From Neomesorhizobium albiziae (lineage in GTDB: Bacteria > Pseudomonadota > Alphaproteobacteria > Rhizobiales > Rhizobiaceae), in contig NZ_FOSL01000002.1 in NCBI RefSeq assembly GCF_900114255.1, positions 62,001 to 126,000 of the forward strand: DNA of 64,000 nucleotides, given 5' to 3'. The translations under genes were made by a program, and so were the position numbers. Numbering within the stretch: position 1 is the stretch's first letter; each line of letters opens with the position of its first letter. The notes below the pieces were generated by a model. The model ran no database searches and was not told the origin of the DNA. It worked only from the letters and a program-made list of their open reading frames with translations. This document shows, piece after piece, positions 51,716 through 59,469 of this stretch.

Positions 51716-52708
51716 ATGACCAACATACTCGTTGTCGGAGGCGCCGGTTACATCGGCTCCCATACCTGCCTCGATCTCGCCAGCAAAGGGTTCACGCCCG
51801 TCGTCTACGACAATTTGAGCAACGGCCACGCGGAATTCGTGCAATGGGGACCGCTCGAACGCGGCGACATCCGCGACCGCGCAGGACTCGATGCAGTGTT
51901 CGAAAAATACCAGCCAGCCGCGGTCGTGCACTTTGCCGCACTGATCGAAGTCGGCGAATCGGTGCGCAATCCCACCGGCTTCTTCGAAAACAATGTGTCG
52001 GGAACGCTGACCCTGCTGGCAGCCGCACAGGCCGCCGGTGTGGATAAACTCGTCTTCTCCTCGACCTGCGCGACCTATGGCCTGCCGCAGGCGGTCCCGA
52101 TGGACGAGACCCATCCCCAGGCGCCGATCAACCCTTACGGGCGCAGCAAGTTCATCGTGGAGCAGATGCTCGGCGACCTCGACGCTCATGAAAACATGCG
52201 CTCGGTCGTGCTGCGCTATTTCAATGCCGCCGGCGCCGATCCGGAAGGACGCATCGGCGAGTGGCACTCCCCCGAAACGCATGCCATCCCGCTGGCGATC
52301 GATGCAGCGCTTGGACGGCGCGCGGATTTCAAGGTGTTTGGCTGGGATTACGACACCCGCGACGGCACCTGCGTGCGCGACTTCATCCACGTCATGGATC
52401 TGGCCGACGCGCACACGCGCGCGGTCCAGTACCTACTCGATGGGGGCCAAAGTACAGCGCTCAACCTCGGCACCGGAGACGGCACCACGGTCAAGGAACT
52501 CCTGTCGACCATCGAGGGAGTGTCCGGAAAGACTTTTCCTGTCGAATATGTGGGGAGACGTGAGGGTGATTCGCCTATTCTTGTCGCCGACAACGAGAAA
52601 GCCCGTACTGTTCTTGGCTGGCAGCCGCGGTATAATCTGACGGGCATTATCGAAACGGCTTGGAATTGGCATATTTCCGATGGGGGGCGCGAGCGGTCGG
52701 CGGCTTAG
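51716..52708 (+). CDS. exoB: UDP-glucose 4-epimerase
   Basis: A 330-residue GalE-type epimerase that supplies UDP-galactose for exopolysaccharide and other glycans. The NAD-binding GGAGYIGSHTCLDL, the SSTCATYG serine and the catalytic YGRSKFIVEQ tyrosine/lysine are present, with LRYFNAAGADPEGRIGE and VRDFIHVMDLADAH downstream. The ATG has GAGAGGA upstream. In S. meliloti exoB lies at the end of the cluster next to exoZ; here it is in the middle. Confidence 0.93.
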   Translation: MTNILVVGGAGYIGSHTCLDLASKGFTPVVYDNLSNGHAEFVQWGPLERGDIRDRAGLDAVFEKYQPAAVVHFAALIEVGESVRNPTGFFENNVSGTLTLLAAAQAAGVDKLVFSSTCATYGLPQAVPMDETHPQAPINPYGRSKFIVEQMLGDLDAHENMRSVVLRYFNAAGADPEGRIGEWHSPETHAIPLAIDAALGRRADFKVFGWDYDTRDGTCVRDFIHVMDLADAHTRAVQYLLDGGQSTALNLGTGDGTTVKELLSTIEGVSGKTFPVEYVGRREGDSPILVADNEKARTVLGWQPRYNLTGIIETAWNWHISDGGRERSAA

Positions 52709-52735
52709 CTCTCCAACCAACCGAGAGGTGGACCG

Positions 52736-53110
52736 ATGCTAGGTTTTCGGACCAGAAACCCCGACCGGGACCGCGAGACCGACGCAGCCCGCATCCAGAA
52801 GCTGCGCCAGGCCCTGTTCGATGTGCGCAGTGAGCTGGAAGGAGAGAAGGTCGGTCTCCAGGGGCGCTACGAAACCGCCTCGGCGGACGCCGCGTTTTCG
52901 CAGCAGGCCATGGAAGAGGGCCGCGGCAGTCCCGAGATATCGACCCGCATCGACGACCTCACCACGTCGCTGATCAACTATTCCCGCCGCATCGCCACAC
53001 TTGACCGGCAGAGCGCCTTCATCGGCGAAATGCTTGTTAAACTGGAGGGTTACCCAGGTGGCGGAGAGGCCCGCCGGCGCCAAGCCGCCCCGCGGGAGGG
53101 CTCGGGTTAA
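52736..53110 (+). CDS. Small coiled-coil hypothetical protein in the exo cluster
   Basis: A 124-residue charged protein, mostly alpha-helical with heptad character (AARIQKLRQALFDVRSELEG, DDLTTSLINYSRRIATLDRQ), no signal peptide and no membrane helix. The ATG follows GAGAGGTGG. I do not recognise a family. It lies 27 nt after exoB and 138 nt before exoK in the same direction, and has no counterpart in the classical S. meliloti cluster. Confidence 0.6.
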   Translation: MLGFRTRNPDRDRETDAARIQKLRQALFDVRSELEGEKVGLQGRYETASADAAFSQQAMEEGRGSPEISTRIDDLTTSLINYSRRIATLDRQSAFIGEMLVKLEGYPGGGEARRRQAAPREGSG

Positions 53111-53187
53111 CACCGCTCATAAAAAGTTACCAGCTTGATAAGAGGATTATGATCGGGCGTCACATTCTGATCTCCTGTCTGGCGTAG

Positions 53188-53199
53188 TGCAGCGCAACA
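53188..53199. promoter_or_regulatory. TGC-N3-GCAACA motif upstream of exoK
   Basis: TGCAGCGCAACA lies 50-61 nt before the exoK GTG, within a wider AGTGC...GCACT dyad. It shares its pattern with the sites before exoY and exoL. Confidence 0.45.
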
Positions 53200-53248
53200 T
53201 TCGCACTGACCGAAGACACGGCACCATTGGGTGCAGTCAGGAGACAAG

Positions 53249-54106
53249 GTGACAGACCGCGTGATTTTTGTACCGGCCGCCCCGGCCCTTTCGATACGTT
53301 CCTCCCTTGGGCATTTCTTCGTTGGCGCCTGCGCCATCGTGGCGATCGCGGGTGTGACCACGTCTCCGGCCGGTGCCGAGACCGCCGCCAAGCCGAAATC
53401 CTTCGTCGAGAATTTCGACAAGCTCGACCGCAAGCGCTGGTTCATTTCCGACGGCTGGACCAATGGCGACCATCAGAATTGCACCTGGTCCAAGGAGCAG
53501 GTCTCGGTGGGTGGCGGCGTTGTCAAGCTCGGTTTCGCCAAGCAGAAGCTGAAGGACCGCGACTATATCTGCGGCGAAATCCAGACCAACAAGCGTTTTG
53601 GCTATGGCGTCTATGAAGCACGCTTCAAGGCCGTCCCGGGTTCAGGGCTAAACACTGGATTTTTCAGCTATATCGGCCCGGTCCACAAGCAGCCGCACGA
53701 CGAGATCGACTTCGAGGTGCTGGGCAAGGACCCATCCAAGGTGCAGCTCAACCAGTACGTCAACGGCAAGAGCGTCGGCGGCGAAAAGTTGGTTGACGTT
53801 CCCGGCGGCGCCGAGCAGGGCTTCAACGACTATGCCTTCGTCTGGGAGAAGGACCGCATCCGCTGGTATCTGAACGGCGAATTGGTCGGCGAGGAAACCG
53901 ACCCGGCGAAACTGCCGAGCCACCCCTCGAAAATCTATCTCAGCCTGTGGGGTAGCGACACGCTGAAAGACTGGATGGGCACGTTTGCCGACCCCGGCAC
54001 AGGCGTCGCGGCGGAGATCGACCGCGTCGCCTTCACGGCGCCGGGGGAGCCATGCCAGTTCCCGGAATCGGTCGCCTGCAAGGTGGAACTCAACGTTTCG
54101 CAGTAG
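53249..54106 (+). CDS. exoK: Endo-beta-1,3-1,4-glycanase, GH16
   Basis: A 285-residue glycoside hydrolase family 16 enzyme that trims nascent exopolysaccharide to lower mass. A long signal sequence (about residues 1-43, hydrophobic GHFFVGACAIVAIAGV, ending PAGA) directs export. The catalytic core is HDEIDFEVLG with the nucleophile and acid/base glutamates near residues 152 and 156. The start is GTG at 53249, five to six bases after AGGAGA; a GTG six codons upstream lacks such a site. exoL follows. Confidence 0.92.
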   Translation: MTDRVIFVPAAPALSIRSSLGHFFVGACAIVAIAGVTTSPAGAETAAKPKSFVENFDKLDRKRWFISDGWTNGDHQNCTWSKEQVSVGGGVVKLGFAKQKLKDRDYICGEIQTNKRFGYGVYEARFKAVPGSGLNTGFFSYIGPVHKQPHDEIDFEVLGKDPSKVQLNQYVNGKSVGGEKLVDVPGGAEQGFNDYAFVWEKDRIRWYLNGELVGEETDPAKLPSHPSKIYLSLWGSDTLKDWMGTFADPGTGVAAEIDRVAFTAPGEPCQFPESVACKVELNVSQ

Positions 54107-54185
54107 CGCTAGCCAGGCCGTCCGCAAATCACGCCAGCGCGGCCATCTTCGGCATCGCGTCAAATTGCTACATCGCAGCATATTT

Positions 54186-54200
54186 TGTTGCGATGCAACA
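54186..54200. promoter_or_regulatory. Perfect 15-nt palindrome upstream of exoL
   Basis: TGTTGC-GAT-GCAACA is a perfect dyad with six-base arms, 46-60 nt before the exoL ATG. Nearby CATCGCA at 54171-54177 can also pair with part of it. It is the best example of the TGC-N3-GCAACA motif seen before exoY and exoK. Confidence 0.5.
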
Positions 54201-54245
54201 TGGCCTGTAATAGCCTCCTGTGAGGGGCCAGAGACCAAAGCTTTT

Positions 54246-55424
54246 ATGCTGCACATTCTGTACCTTGTTCATGACCTAGCCGAGCCTGCGGTGCGCCGCC
54301 GGGTATTGATGCTGCAAGCCGGAGGCAGCCGCGTCACGCTGGCCGGCTTCCGGCGCGGCGACAACCCGCTGGCGGCGGTCGAAGGGGTGACGCCGCTCGA
54401 TCTCGGCGCAACGCGCGACGGCAAGTTCGCTCAGCGCCTCAAGGCCGTCGGCCATGCGGCGTTCTCGCTCGCCGCCACGTTGCGCGGCGTCTCCAGGCCA
54501 GACGTCATCGTGGCACGCAACCTCGAAATGCTGGCGCTCGCCAACCGCGCCAGCACGCTGTTTGGCGGCGACGTGCCGATCGTCTACGAATGCCTCGACA
54601 TTCACCGGCTGTTGCTACGCGGCGATGCGGTCGGCAAGACGCTGCGTCATGCGGAGCGACGGCTCGGCCGCAAGGCTCGCCTTCTCATCACCAGTTCGCC
54701 GGCCTTCATCGAAAACTATTTCCTGCCTTACGGACAGATCGACACGCCGGTCCTGCTTCTGGAAAACAAGGTGCTGACGCTCGGCCAGAAGATGCACCGG
54801 CCGGCGCGGCCGGCCGAGCCTCCCCAGCCGGGTATGCCATGGAAGATCGGCTGGTTCGGCGCCTTGCGCTGCCGCCGCTCGCTGGAATTGCTGGCGCAGT
54901 TTTCGCGGCGCATGGAGGGCAGGTTCGAGATCGTGTTGCGCGGCCGGCCCGCTTACACGGAGTTCGCGGATTTCGACAGCTTCGTCGCTGCCGAACCGTT
55001 CATGGATTTTCATGGACCTTACCGCAATCCGGAGGACCTCGCCGATATCTACGGACAGGTGCATTTCTCCTGGGCGATCGACTTCTTCGAGGCGGGGCTG
55101 AATTCAAGCTGGCTGTTGCCCAACCGGCTCTACGAAGGCTGCCGTCACGGCGCGGTCCCGATCGCCATGCGCGATGTCGAGACCGGCCGCCTGCTGGCCC
55201 GCCACGCAATGGGCGCGCTGCTTTCGGAACCATCGGCGGATGCGCTGGTTTCGTTGATCGGCGGCATCAGCGCGGACGCCTATCGCGGCCTTTCGCGTTC
55301 GGTGACGGCCGAAGATCCCAAGAACTGGATCTGCGACGAAGACGACTGCCGCGCGCTGGTCGCAAGACTTGCTGCACTGGCGGGCGGACCGCGCCAGGCC
55401 GCACCGATCCAGGTGGCGGCATGA
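54246..55424 (+). CDS. exoL: Exopolysaccharide glycosyltransferase ExoL
   Basis: A 392-residue GT-B-like glycosyltransferase, close to the size of S. meliloti ExoL, which adds the third sugar. It starts MLHILYLVHDLAEPAVRRRV and has RPDVIVARNLEMLALANRAS, YECLDIHRLLL and FEAGLNSSWLLPNRLYEGCR. The ATG at 54246 lies in a TTTTATG context; the frame extends upstream into exoK without similarity. The exoA start overlaps its stop as ATGA, beginning the tightly packed exoL-A-M-O run. Confidence 0.9.
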   Translation: MLHILYLVHDLAEPAVRRRVLMLQAGGSRVTLAGFRRGDNPLAAVEGVTPLDLGATRDGKFAQRLKAVGHAAFSLAATLRGVSRPDVIVARNLEMLALANRASTLFGGDVPIVYECLDIHRLLLRGDAVGKTLRHAERRLGRKARLLITSSPAFIENYFLPYGQIDTPVLLLENKVLTLGQKMHRPARPAEPPQPGMPWKIGWFGALRCRRSLELLAQFSRRMEGRFEIVLRGRPAYTEFADFDSFVAAEPFMDFHGPYRNPEDLADIYGQVHFSWAIDFFEAGLNSSWLLPNRLYEGCRHGAVPIAMRDVETGRLLARHAMGALLSEPSADALVSLIGGISADAYRGLSRSVTAEDPKNWICDEDDCRALVARLAALAGGPRQAAPIQVAA

Positions 55425-56440
55425 CAGAAACGAGGACAATCCCGATGGGCTCCGACAATTCGGCGAAAAAGCGCAGCATGGTGATCGTTCCGTGCCTCAA
55501 CGAAGCCAGCCATATCGGCATGCTGATCGAGCGGCTGGGCGGTGCGGTCGAAGCGCTCGACATGCAGCTGATCGTCGCCGATGGCGGCAGCACCGACGGC
55601 ACCAGGGAGATCGTCCGGCGCATCGCCGAACGGAACCCCCGCGTCTTCCTGCTTCACAACGACAAGAAGATCCAGAGTGCGGCGATCAATCTGGCGGTCG
55701 AGGAATTCGGCGACGGCCACGACTATTTCATCCGCATCGATGCGCATGGCGACTATCCCGCCGACTATTGCGAACGGCTGGTCGAGGAGGCGGTCGCCAC
55801 GGGCGCCGACTCGGTCGTCGTGGCGATGGCGACGGAAGGCTTCGGGCTGTTCCAGAAGGCCACCGCCGTGGCGCAGAACTCGCCGCTCGGCAATGGCGGC
55901 TCGAAGCACCGGAAGGGGGCGGCGGGCCACTGGACCGACCATGGCCATCATGCGCTGATGTCGATCGCCGCTTTCCGCGCCGTCGGCGGTTACGACGAGA
56001 GCTTCAGTCACAACGAGGATGCAGAGCTGGACTACCGGCTCTGCGCCGCCGGTTTCCGCATCTGGATGACCGACAAGACGGTGATGACCTACTATCCGCG
56101 CGCTTCGGTCGGCGGGCTGTTTCGCCAGTATCTCAATTATGGCCGCGGCCGCGCCAAGAACATCCTCAAGCACCGGGCTGTCCCGAAACTGCGCCAGATG
56201 GTGCCGCTTATGGTGGCGCCGGTGGTGGCGGGCGCCTCGCTCGCCGTGCTCAGCTGGGCGGCTTTCGTGCCTGTCGGCGCCTGGATGGCTGCCTGCGTCG
56301 GCTACGGCGTCTGGATGGCCGTCGGTCACCGCAATCCCTACGGGCCGCTGGCGGCCTTTTCGGCGATGGTCATGCACTTCGCCTGGTCGGCGGGATTCTG
56401 GATGCAACTGCTCGATTTCCGCAGGCGGGAAACCACATGA
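55421..56440 (+). CDS. exoA: Exopolysaccharide glycosyltransferase ExoA
   Basis: A 339-residue GT2 enzyme with C-terminal membrane helices (LMVAPVVAGASLAVLSWAAF onward). Motifs are SMVIVPCLNEASHIGMLIER, LIVADGGSTDGTREIV, FIRIDAHGDYPADYCERL and SHNEDAELDYRL. In S. meliloti ExoA adds the first glucose to the lipid-linked galactose. The ATG at 55421 overlaps the exoL stop; one eight codons downstream is possible. exoM overlaps its stop as ATGA. Confidence 0.92.
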   Translation: MTETRTIPMGSDNSAKKRSMVIVPCLNEASHIGMLIERLGGAVEALDMQLIVADGGSTDGTREIVRRIAERNPRVFLLHNDKKIQSAAINLAVEEFGDGHDYFIRIDAHGDYPADYCERLVEEAVATGADSVVVAMATEGFGLFQKATAVAQNSPLGNGGSKHRKGAAGHWTDHGHHALMSIAAFRAVGGYDESFSHNEDAELDYRLCAAGFRIWMTDKTVMTYYPRASVGGLFRQYLNYGRGRAKNILKHRAVPKLRQMVPLMVAPVVAGASLAVLSWAAFVPVGAWMAACVGYGVWMAVGHRNPYGPLAAFSAMVMHFAWSAGFWMQLLDFRRRETT

Positions 56441-57384
56441 CCGGCATTTCCAAACGCCAAGCCACGGGGCTGCGGGTCGACATCGGCATCTGCACCTACC
56501 GCCGCGCCGAACTTGACGACACGCTGCGCTCGGTGGCCGGCCTCAAGGCGCCTGTGGGGGTGACGGTCAGGGTGATCGTCGCCGACAACGACGTGGAGCC
56601 GAGCGCCAGGCAGCGTGTCGAACGGGCGCGCGCCGATGTGCCGTTCGAGATCGTCTATGTGCATTGCCCGGCATCGAACATATCGATCGCCCGCAATGCA
56701 TGCCTCGACAATGGCAGTGGCGATTTCCTGGCCTTCGTCGATGACGACGCGACCTGCTCGGCCGAATGGCTGTCGGAGCTGCTCGACACGGCCGAAGAAA
56801 CCGGCGCCGATGCGGTGCTGGGCCCGGTGCGCGCGCTATATTCCGACGCCGCACCCGCCTGGATGAAGCAGGGCGACTTCCATTCGACGCGCCCGGTCTT
56901 CGTGGGCGGCGAGATCCGCACCGGCTATACCGGCAACGTGTTGCTGCGGCGCACCGCGAAAGCCATTGCCGGCCGGCGTTTCAACCTGTCGCTGGGCAAG
57001 ACCGGAGGCGAGGATACCGAATATTTTTCCCAGCTGCATGAAGCCGGCGGCCGCATCGCCTTCGCGCCGGAGGCCTGGGTGTTCGAGCCGGTCGCCGACG
57101 ACCGAGCACGGTTTTCCTGGCTGACCAAGCGCCGGTTTCGCGTCGGCCAGACGCATGGCCGGCTGCTCGCCAGCAAGGTCTCGGGAGCGGCTGTCGCGCG
57201 GGAGTTCTGCCTTGCCGGCGGCAAGACAGCCTATTGCCTCGCGCTCTCGGCGCTGACGGCGTTTTCGCCCAGCCATCGCAACCGCTACCTGCTGCGCGGT
57301 GTCATGCACGCCGGCGCGGTGAGCGGGCTCGCCGGGATGAGCGAAATCCAGATGTACGGCCAGTTGGGGTCCACCACGCGATGA
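56437..57384 (+). CDS. exoM: Exopolysaccharide glycosyltransferase ExoM
   Basis: A 315-residue GT2 enzyme. Motifs are VDIGICTYRRAELDDTLRSV, VRVIVADNDVEPSARQRV, NISIARNACLDNGSGDF, AFVDDDATCSAEWL and GKTGGEDTEYFSQL. The S. meliloti homologue adds the fourth sugar. The ATG overlaps the exoA stop and exoO overlaps its stop, both ATGA. The frame is open far upstream over exoA, but that part is a shadow. Confidence 0.92.
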   Translation: MTGISKRQATGLRVDIGICTYRRAELDDTLRSVAGLKAPVGVTVRVIVADNDVEPSARQRVERARADVPFEIVYVHCPASNISIARNACLDNGSGDFLAFVDDDATCSAEWLSELLDTAEETGADAVLGPVRALYSDAAPAWMKQGDFHSTRPVFVGGEIRTGYTGNVLLRRTAKAIAGRRFNLSLGKTGGEDTEYFSQLHEAGGRIAFAPEAWVFEPVADDRARFSWLTKRRFRVGQTHGRLLASKVSGAAVAREFCLAGGKTAYCLALSALTAFSPSHRNRYLLRGVMHAGAVSGLAGMSEIQMYGQLGSTTR

Positions 57385-58352
57385 GCGACCAGCAGCCCGA
57401 TGTGACTTTCGTCATCGCCGCCTACAACGCCGAGGCGACGATCGCGCGCGCCATCCAAAGCGCCTTGGCCCAGCAACGCGTCAGCGTCGAGGTGATCGTT
57501 GCCGACGACCGTTCGAGCGACCGCACCGCGCAAGTGGCAAGCGCTTTCGGTGATGAGCGGGTTCGGGTGGTGACGCTGCCGCAAAACCGTGGACCAGGCG
57601 GCGCCCGTAACGCGGGCTTTGCCGCGGCGCGCGGGCGCTGGATCGCGGTGCTCGATTCGGACGATACGGTGCGCCCGCACCGTCTTGCCGCGATGATTGC
57701 GCGAGCTGAAGCGGCCGGGGCCGAAATCGCCGTCGACAATCTGAAGGTGGCGAAGGACGGCGACGCGTCGCGCGCGACGATGTTCCCCAAAATGCTGCTG
57801 GCCAGGTATCCCGAAATCACGCTCGCGAATTTCATCGCCTCCAACATCATGTTCGAGTCGACGTTTTCCTTCGGTTACATGAAACCGATCTTCCGCCGGC
57901 AATTCCTCGAAAGGCACGGCCTGCGCTACGACGAGACGCTGCGCATCGGCGAGGATTATGTCCTGCTCGCGTCGGCGCTGGCGAAGGGTGGCCGCTGCGT
58001 CGTCGAACCGGAAGCAGGCTACGTCTATCACATTCGCGACGGTTCGATCTCCCGGGTGCTTGAGCTTCGTCATGTCGAGGCGATGCTCGCAGCCGACGCG
58101 GCCTTTCTGCGCGACCATCAACTCGACGCGGCGGCACGTGCGGCACAGGCGAGGCGAACGCGAAGCCTCGAGGAGGCAGCGTCGTTTCTGACGCTTGTCG
58201 ATCACCTCAAGGCGCGTTCACCGCTGAAGGCAGTAGCAACGGCCCTGCGCGACCCGGCGGCGCTACGGCATCTGAAGATGCCGATCGCGGCGCGGCTGCG
58301 GCGGCTGGCGCCACAGCTTTCGGCGAGGAAACAAAACCACCAGGCCGGATGA
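57381..58352 (+). CDS. exoO: Exopolysaccharide glycosyltransferase ExoO
   Basis: A 323-residue GT2 enzyme. Motifs are [68 protein letters not shown] and [14 protein letters not shown]. The S. meliloti homologue adds the fifth sugar. The ATG overlaps the exoM stop as ATGA. It resembles ExoU in overall layout, suggesting these two arose by duplication. Confidence 0.92.
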   Translation: MSDQQPDVTFVIAAYNAEATIARAIQSALAQQRVSVEVIVADDRSSDRTAQVASAFGDERVRVVTLPQNRGPGGARNAGFAAARGRWIAVLDSDDTVRPHRLAAMIARAEAAGAEIAVDNLKVAKDGDASRATMFPKMLLARYPEITLANFIASNIMFESTFSFGYMKPIFRRQFLERHGLRYDETLRIGEDYVLLASALAKGGRCVVEPEAGYVYHIRDGSISRVLELRHVEAMLAADAAFLRDHQLDAAARAAQARRTRSLEEAASFLTLVDHLKARSPLKAVATALRDPAALRHLKMPIAARLRRLAPQLSARKQNHQAG

Positions 58353-58405
58353 CAGCCGGGAAACGGAAATTGGGCGGGTATAAAATCTCAACAGGGATGT
58401 GTGCG

Positions 58406-59305
58406 ATGAAAAAAGTCAGAAAAGCAGTGATACCGGTGGCCGGACTTGGCACCCGCTTCTTGCCGGCGACCAAATCGATGCCGAAGGAGATGTTGACGAT
58501 CGTCGATCGCCCGGTGGTGCAATATGCCGTCGACGAAGCGCTTGAGGCCGGCATCGAACACATCGTCTTCGTCACCGGCCGCAACAAGACGGCGATCGAG
58601 GACTATTTCGACATCCAGCCGGAACTTTTCGGCACGCTGACCCGCTCCGGCAAGGTCGAGCAGCTCGCCTCGCTGGAAACGATGCTGCCTCAGGCGGGCT
58701 CGATGAGCTACACCCGCCAGCAGTCGCCGCATGGGCTGGGCCACGCCGTGTGGTGCGCCCGCGACATCATCGGCGACGATCCGTTCGCACTCTTGCTGCC
58801 CGACATGGTTTCTTTCGGGCCGCGCGGCTGCCTTGCCGGCCTGATGGAGCTCTACGACAAGGTCGGCGGCAGCAACGTCATCGCGGTGGAACAGTGCGAT
58901 CCGATGGAGACCGGCAAATACGGCATCGTCGGCAAGGGTGCGGCGGTCGGCAACGGCTTTTCGGTGATGTCGATGGTGGAAAAGCCGGCGCCTTCGGCGG
59001 CTCCCTCCAATTTCTACATCAACGGCCGCTACATCCTGCAGCCGGAGATTTTCGATATTCTGGGCACCCAGGAACGCGGCGCCGGAAACGAGATCCAGCT
59101 CACCGACGCCATGCTGAAGCTTGCCGCCAAGCAGGAGTTCTTCGCCTATCCCTACGAGGGGCGCACCTTCGACTGCGGCTCCAAGGAGGGGTTCATTCAG
59201 GCGAATGTGGCATTTGCGCTGGCCCGCAGCGACATCGGTAGCCTGGTGATCGACCCGATCAAGGAGATCGTTTCGTCCTACGAGAACCGCAGGCAGGCTG
59301 CCTGA
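58406..59305 (+). CDS. exoN: UTP--glucose-1-phosphate uridylyltransferase
   Basis: A 299-residue GalU-type enzyme producing UDP-glucose, the donor for most steps here. It begins [20 protein letters not shown], with [31 protein letters not shown] and [20 protein letters not shown]. The ATG at 58406 gives the family start and has AGGGA upstream. The frame is also open from an ATGA overlap with exoO at 58349, which would add 19 residues; that alternative cannot be excluded. Confidence 0.93.
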   Translation: MKKVRKAVIPVAGLGTRFLPATKSMPKEMLTIVDRPVVQYAVDEALEAGIEHIVFVTGRNKTAIEDYFDIQPELFGTLTRSGKVEQLASLETMLPQAGSMSYTRQQSPHGLGHAVWCARDIIGDDPFALLLPDMVSFGPRGCLAGLMELYDKVGGSNVIAVEQCDPMETGKYGIVGKGAAVGNGFSVMSMVEKPAPSAAPSNFYINGRYILQPEIFDILGTQERGAGNEIQLTDAMLKLAAKQEFFAYPYEGRTFDCGSKEGFIQANVAFALARSDIGSLVIDPIKEIVSSYENRRQAA

Positions 59306-59379
59306 TCGGCGAATATCCTGCGGCTTCAGGACGGCCGGATCCGGCAACGAATCTTCCATTTTGAAGCTGCGAACGCATT

Positions 59380-59443
59380 GTCGCCCCATCGTCTTGATAG
59401 GGCGACACCGCGTTTCATGAAAGCGCCAGCCCGAATGGCGGGC
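59380..59443 (+). other. Two stem-loops between exoN and exoP
   Basis: GTCGCCC (59380-59386) pairs with GGGCGAC (59400-59406), and GCCCG (59429-59433) pairs with CGGGC (59439-59443). Both lie in the 164-nt exoN-exoP gap. They may end part of the exoN transcript or fold in the exoP leader; there is no T-run. A TGC-N4-GCA sequence precedes them at 59368-59377. Confidence 0.35.
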
Positions 59444-59469
59444 AAAAATAAAGAAATTCGGCGAGATCG

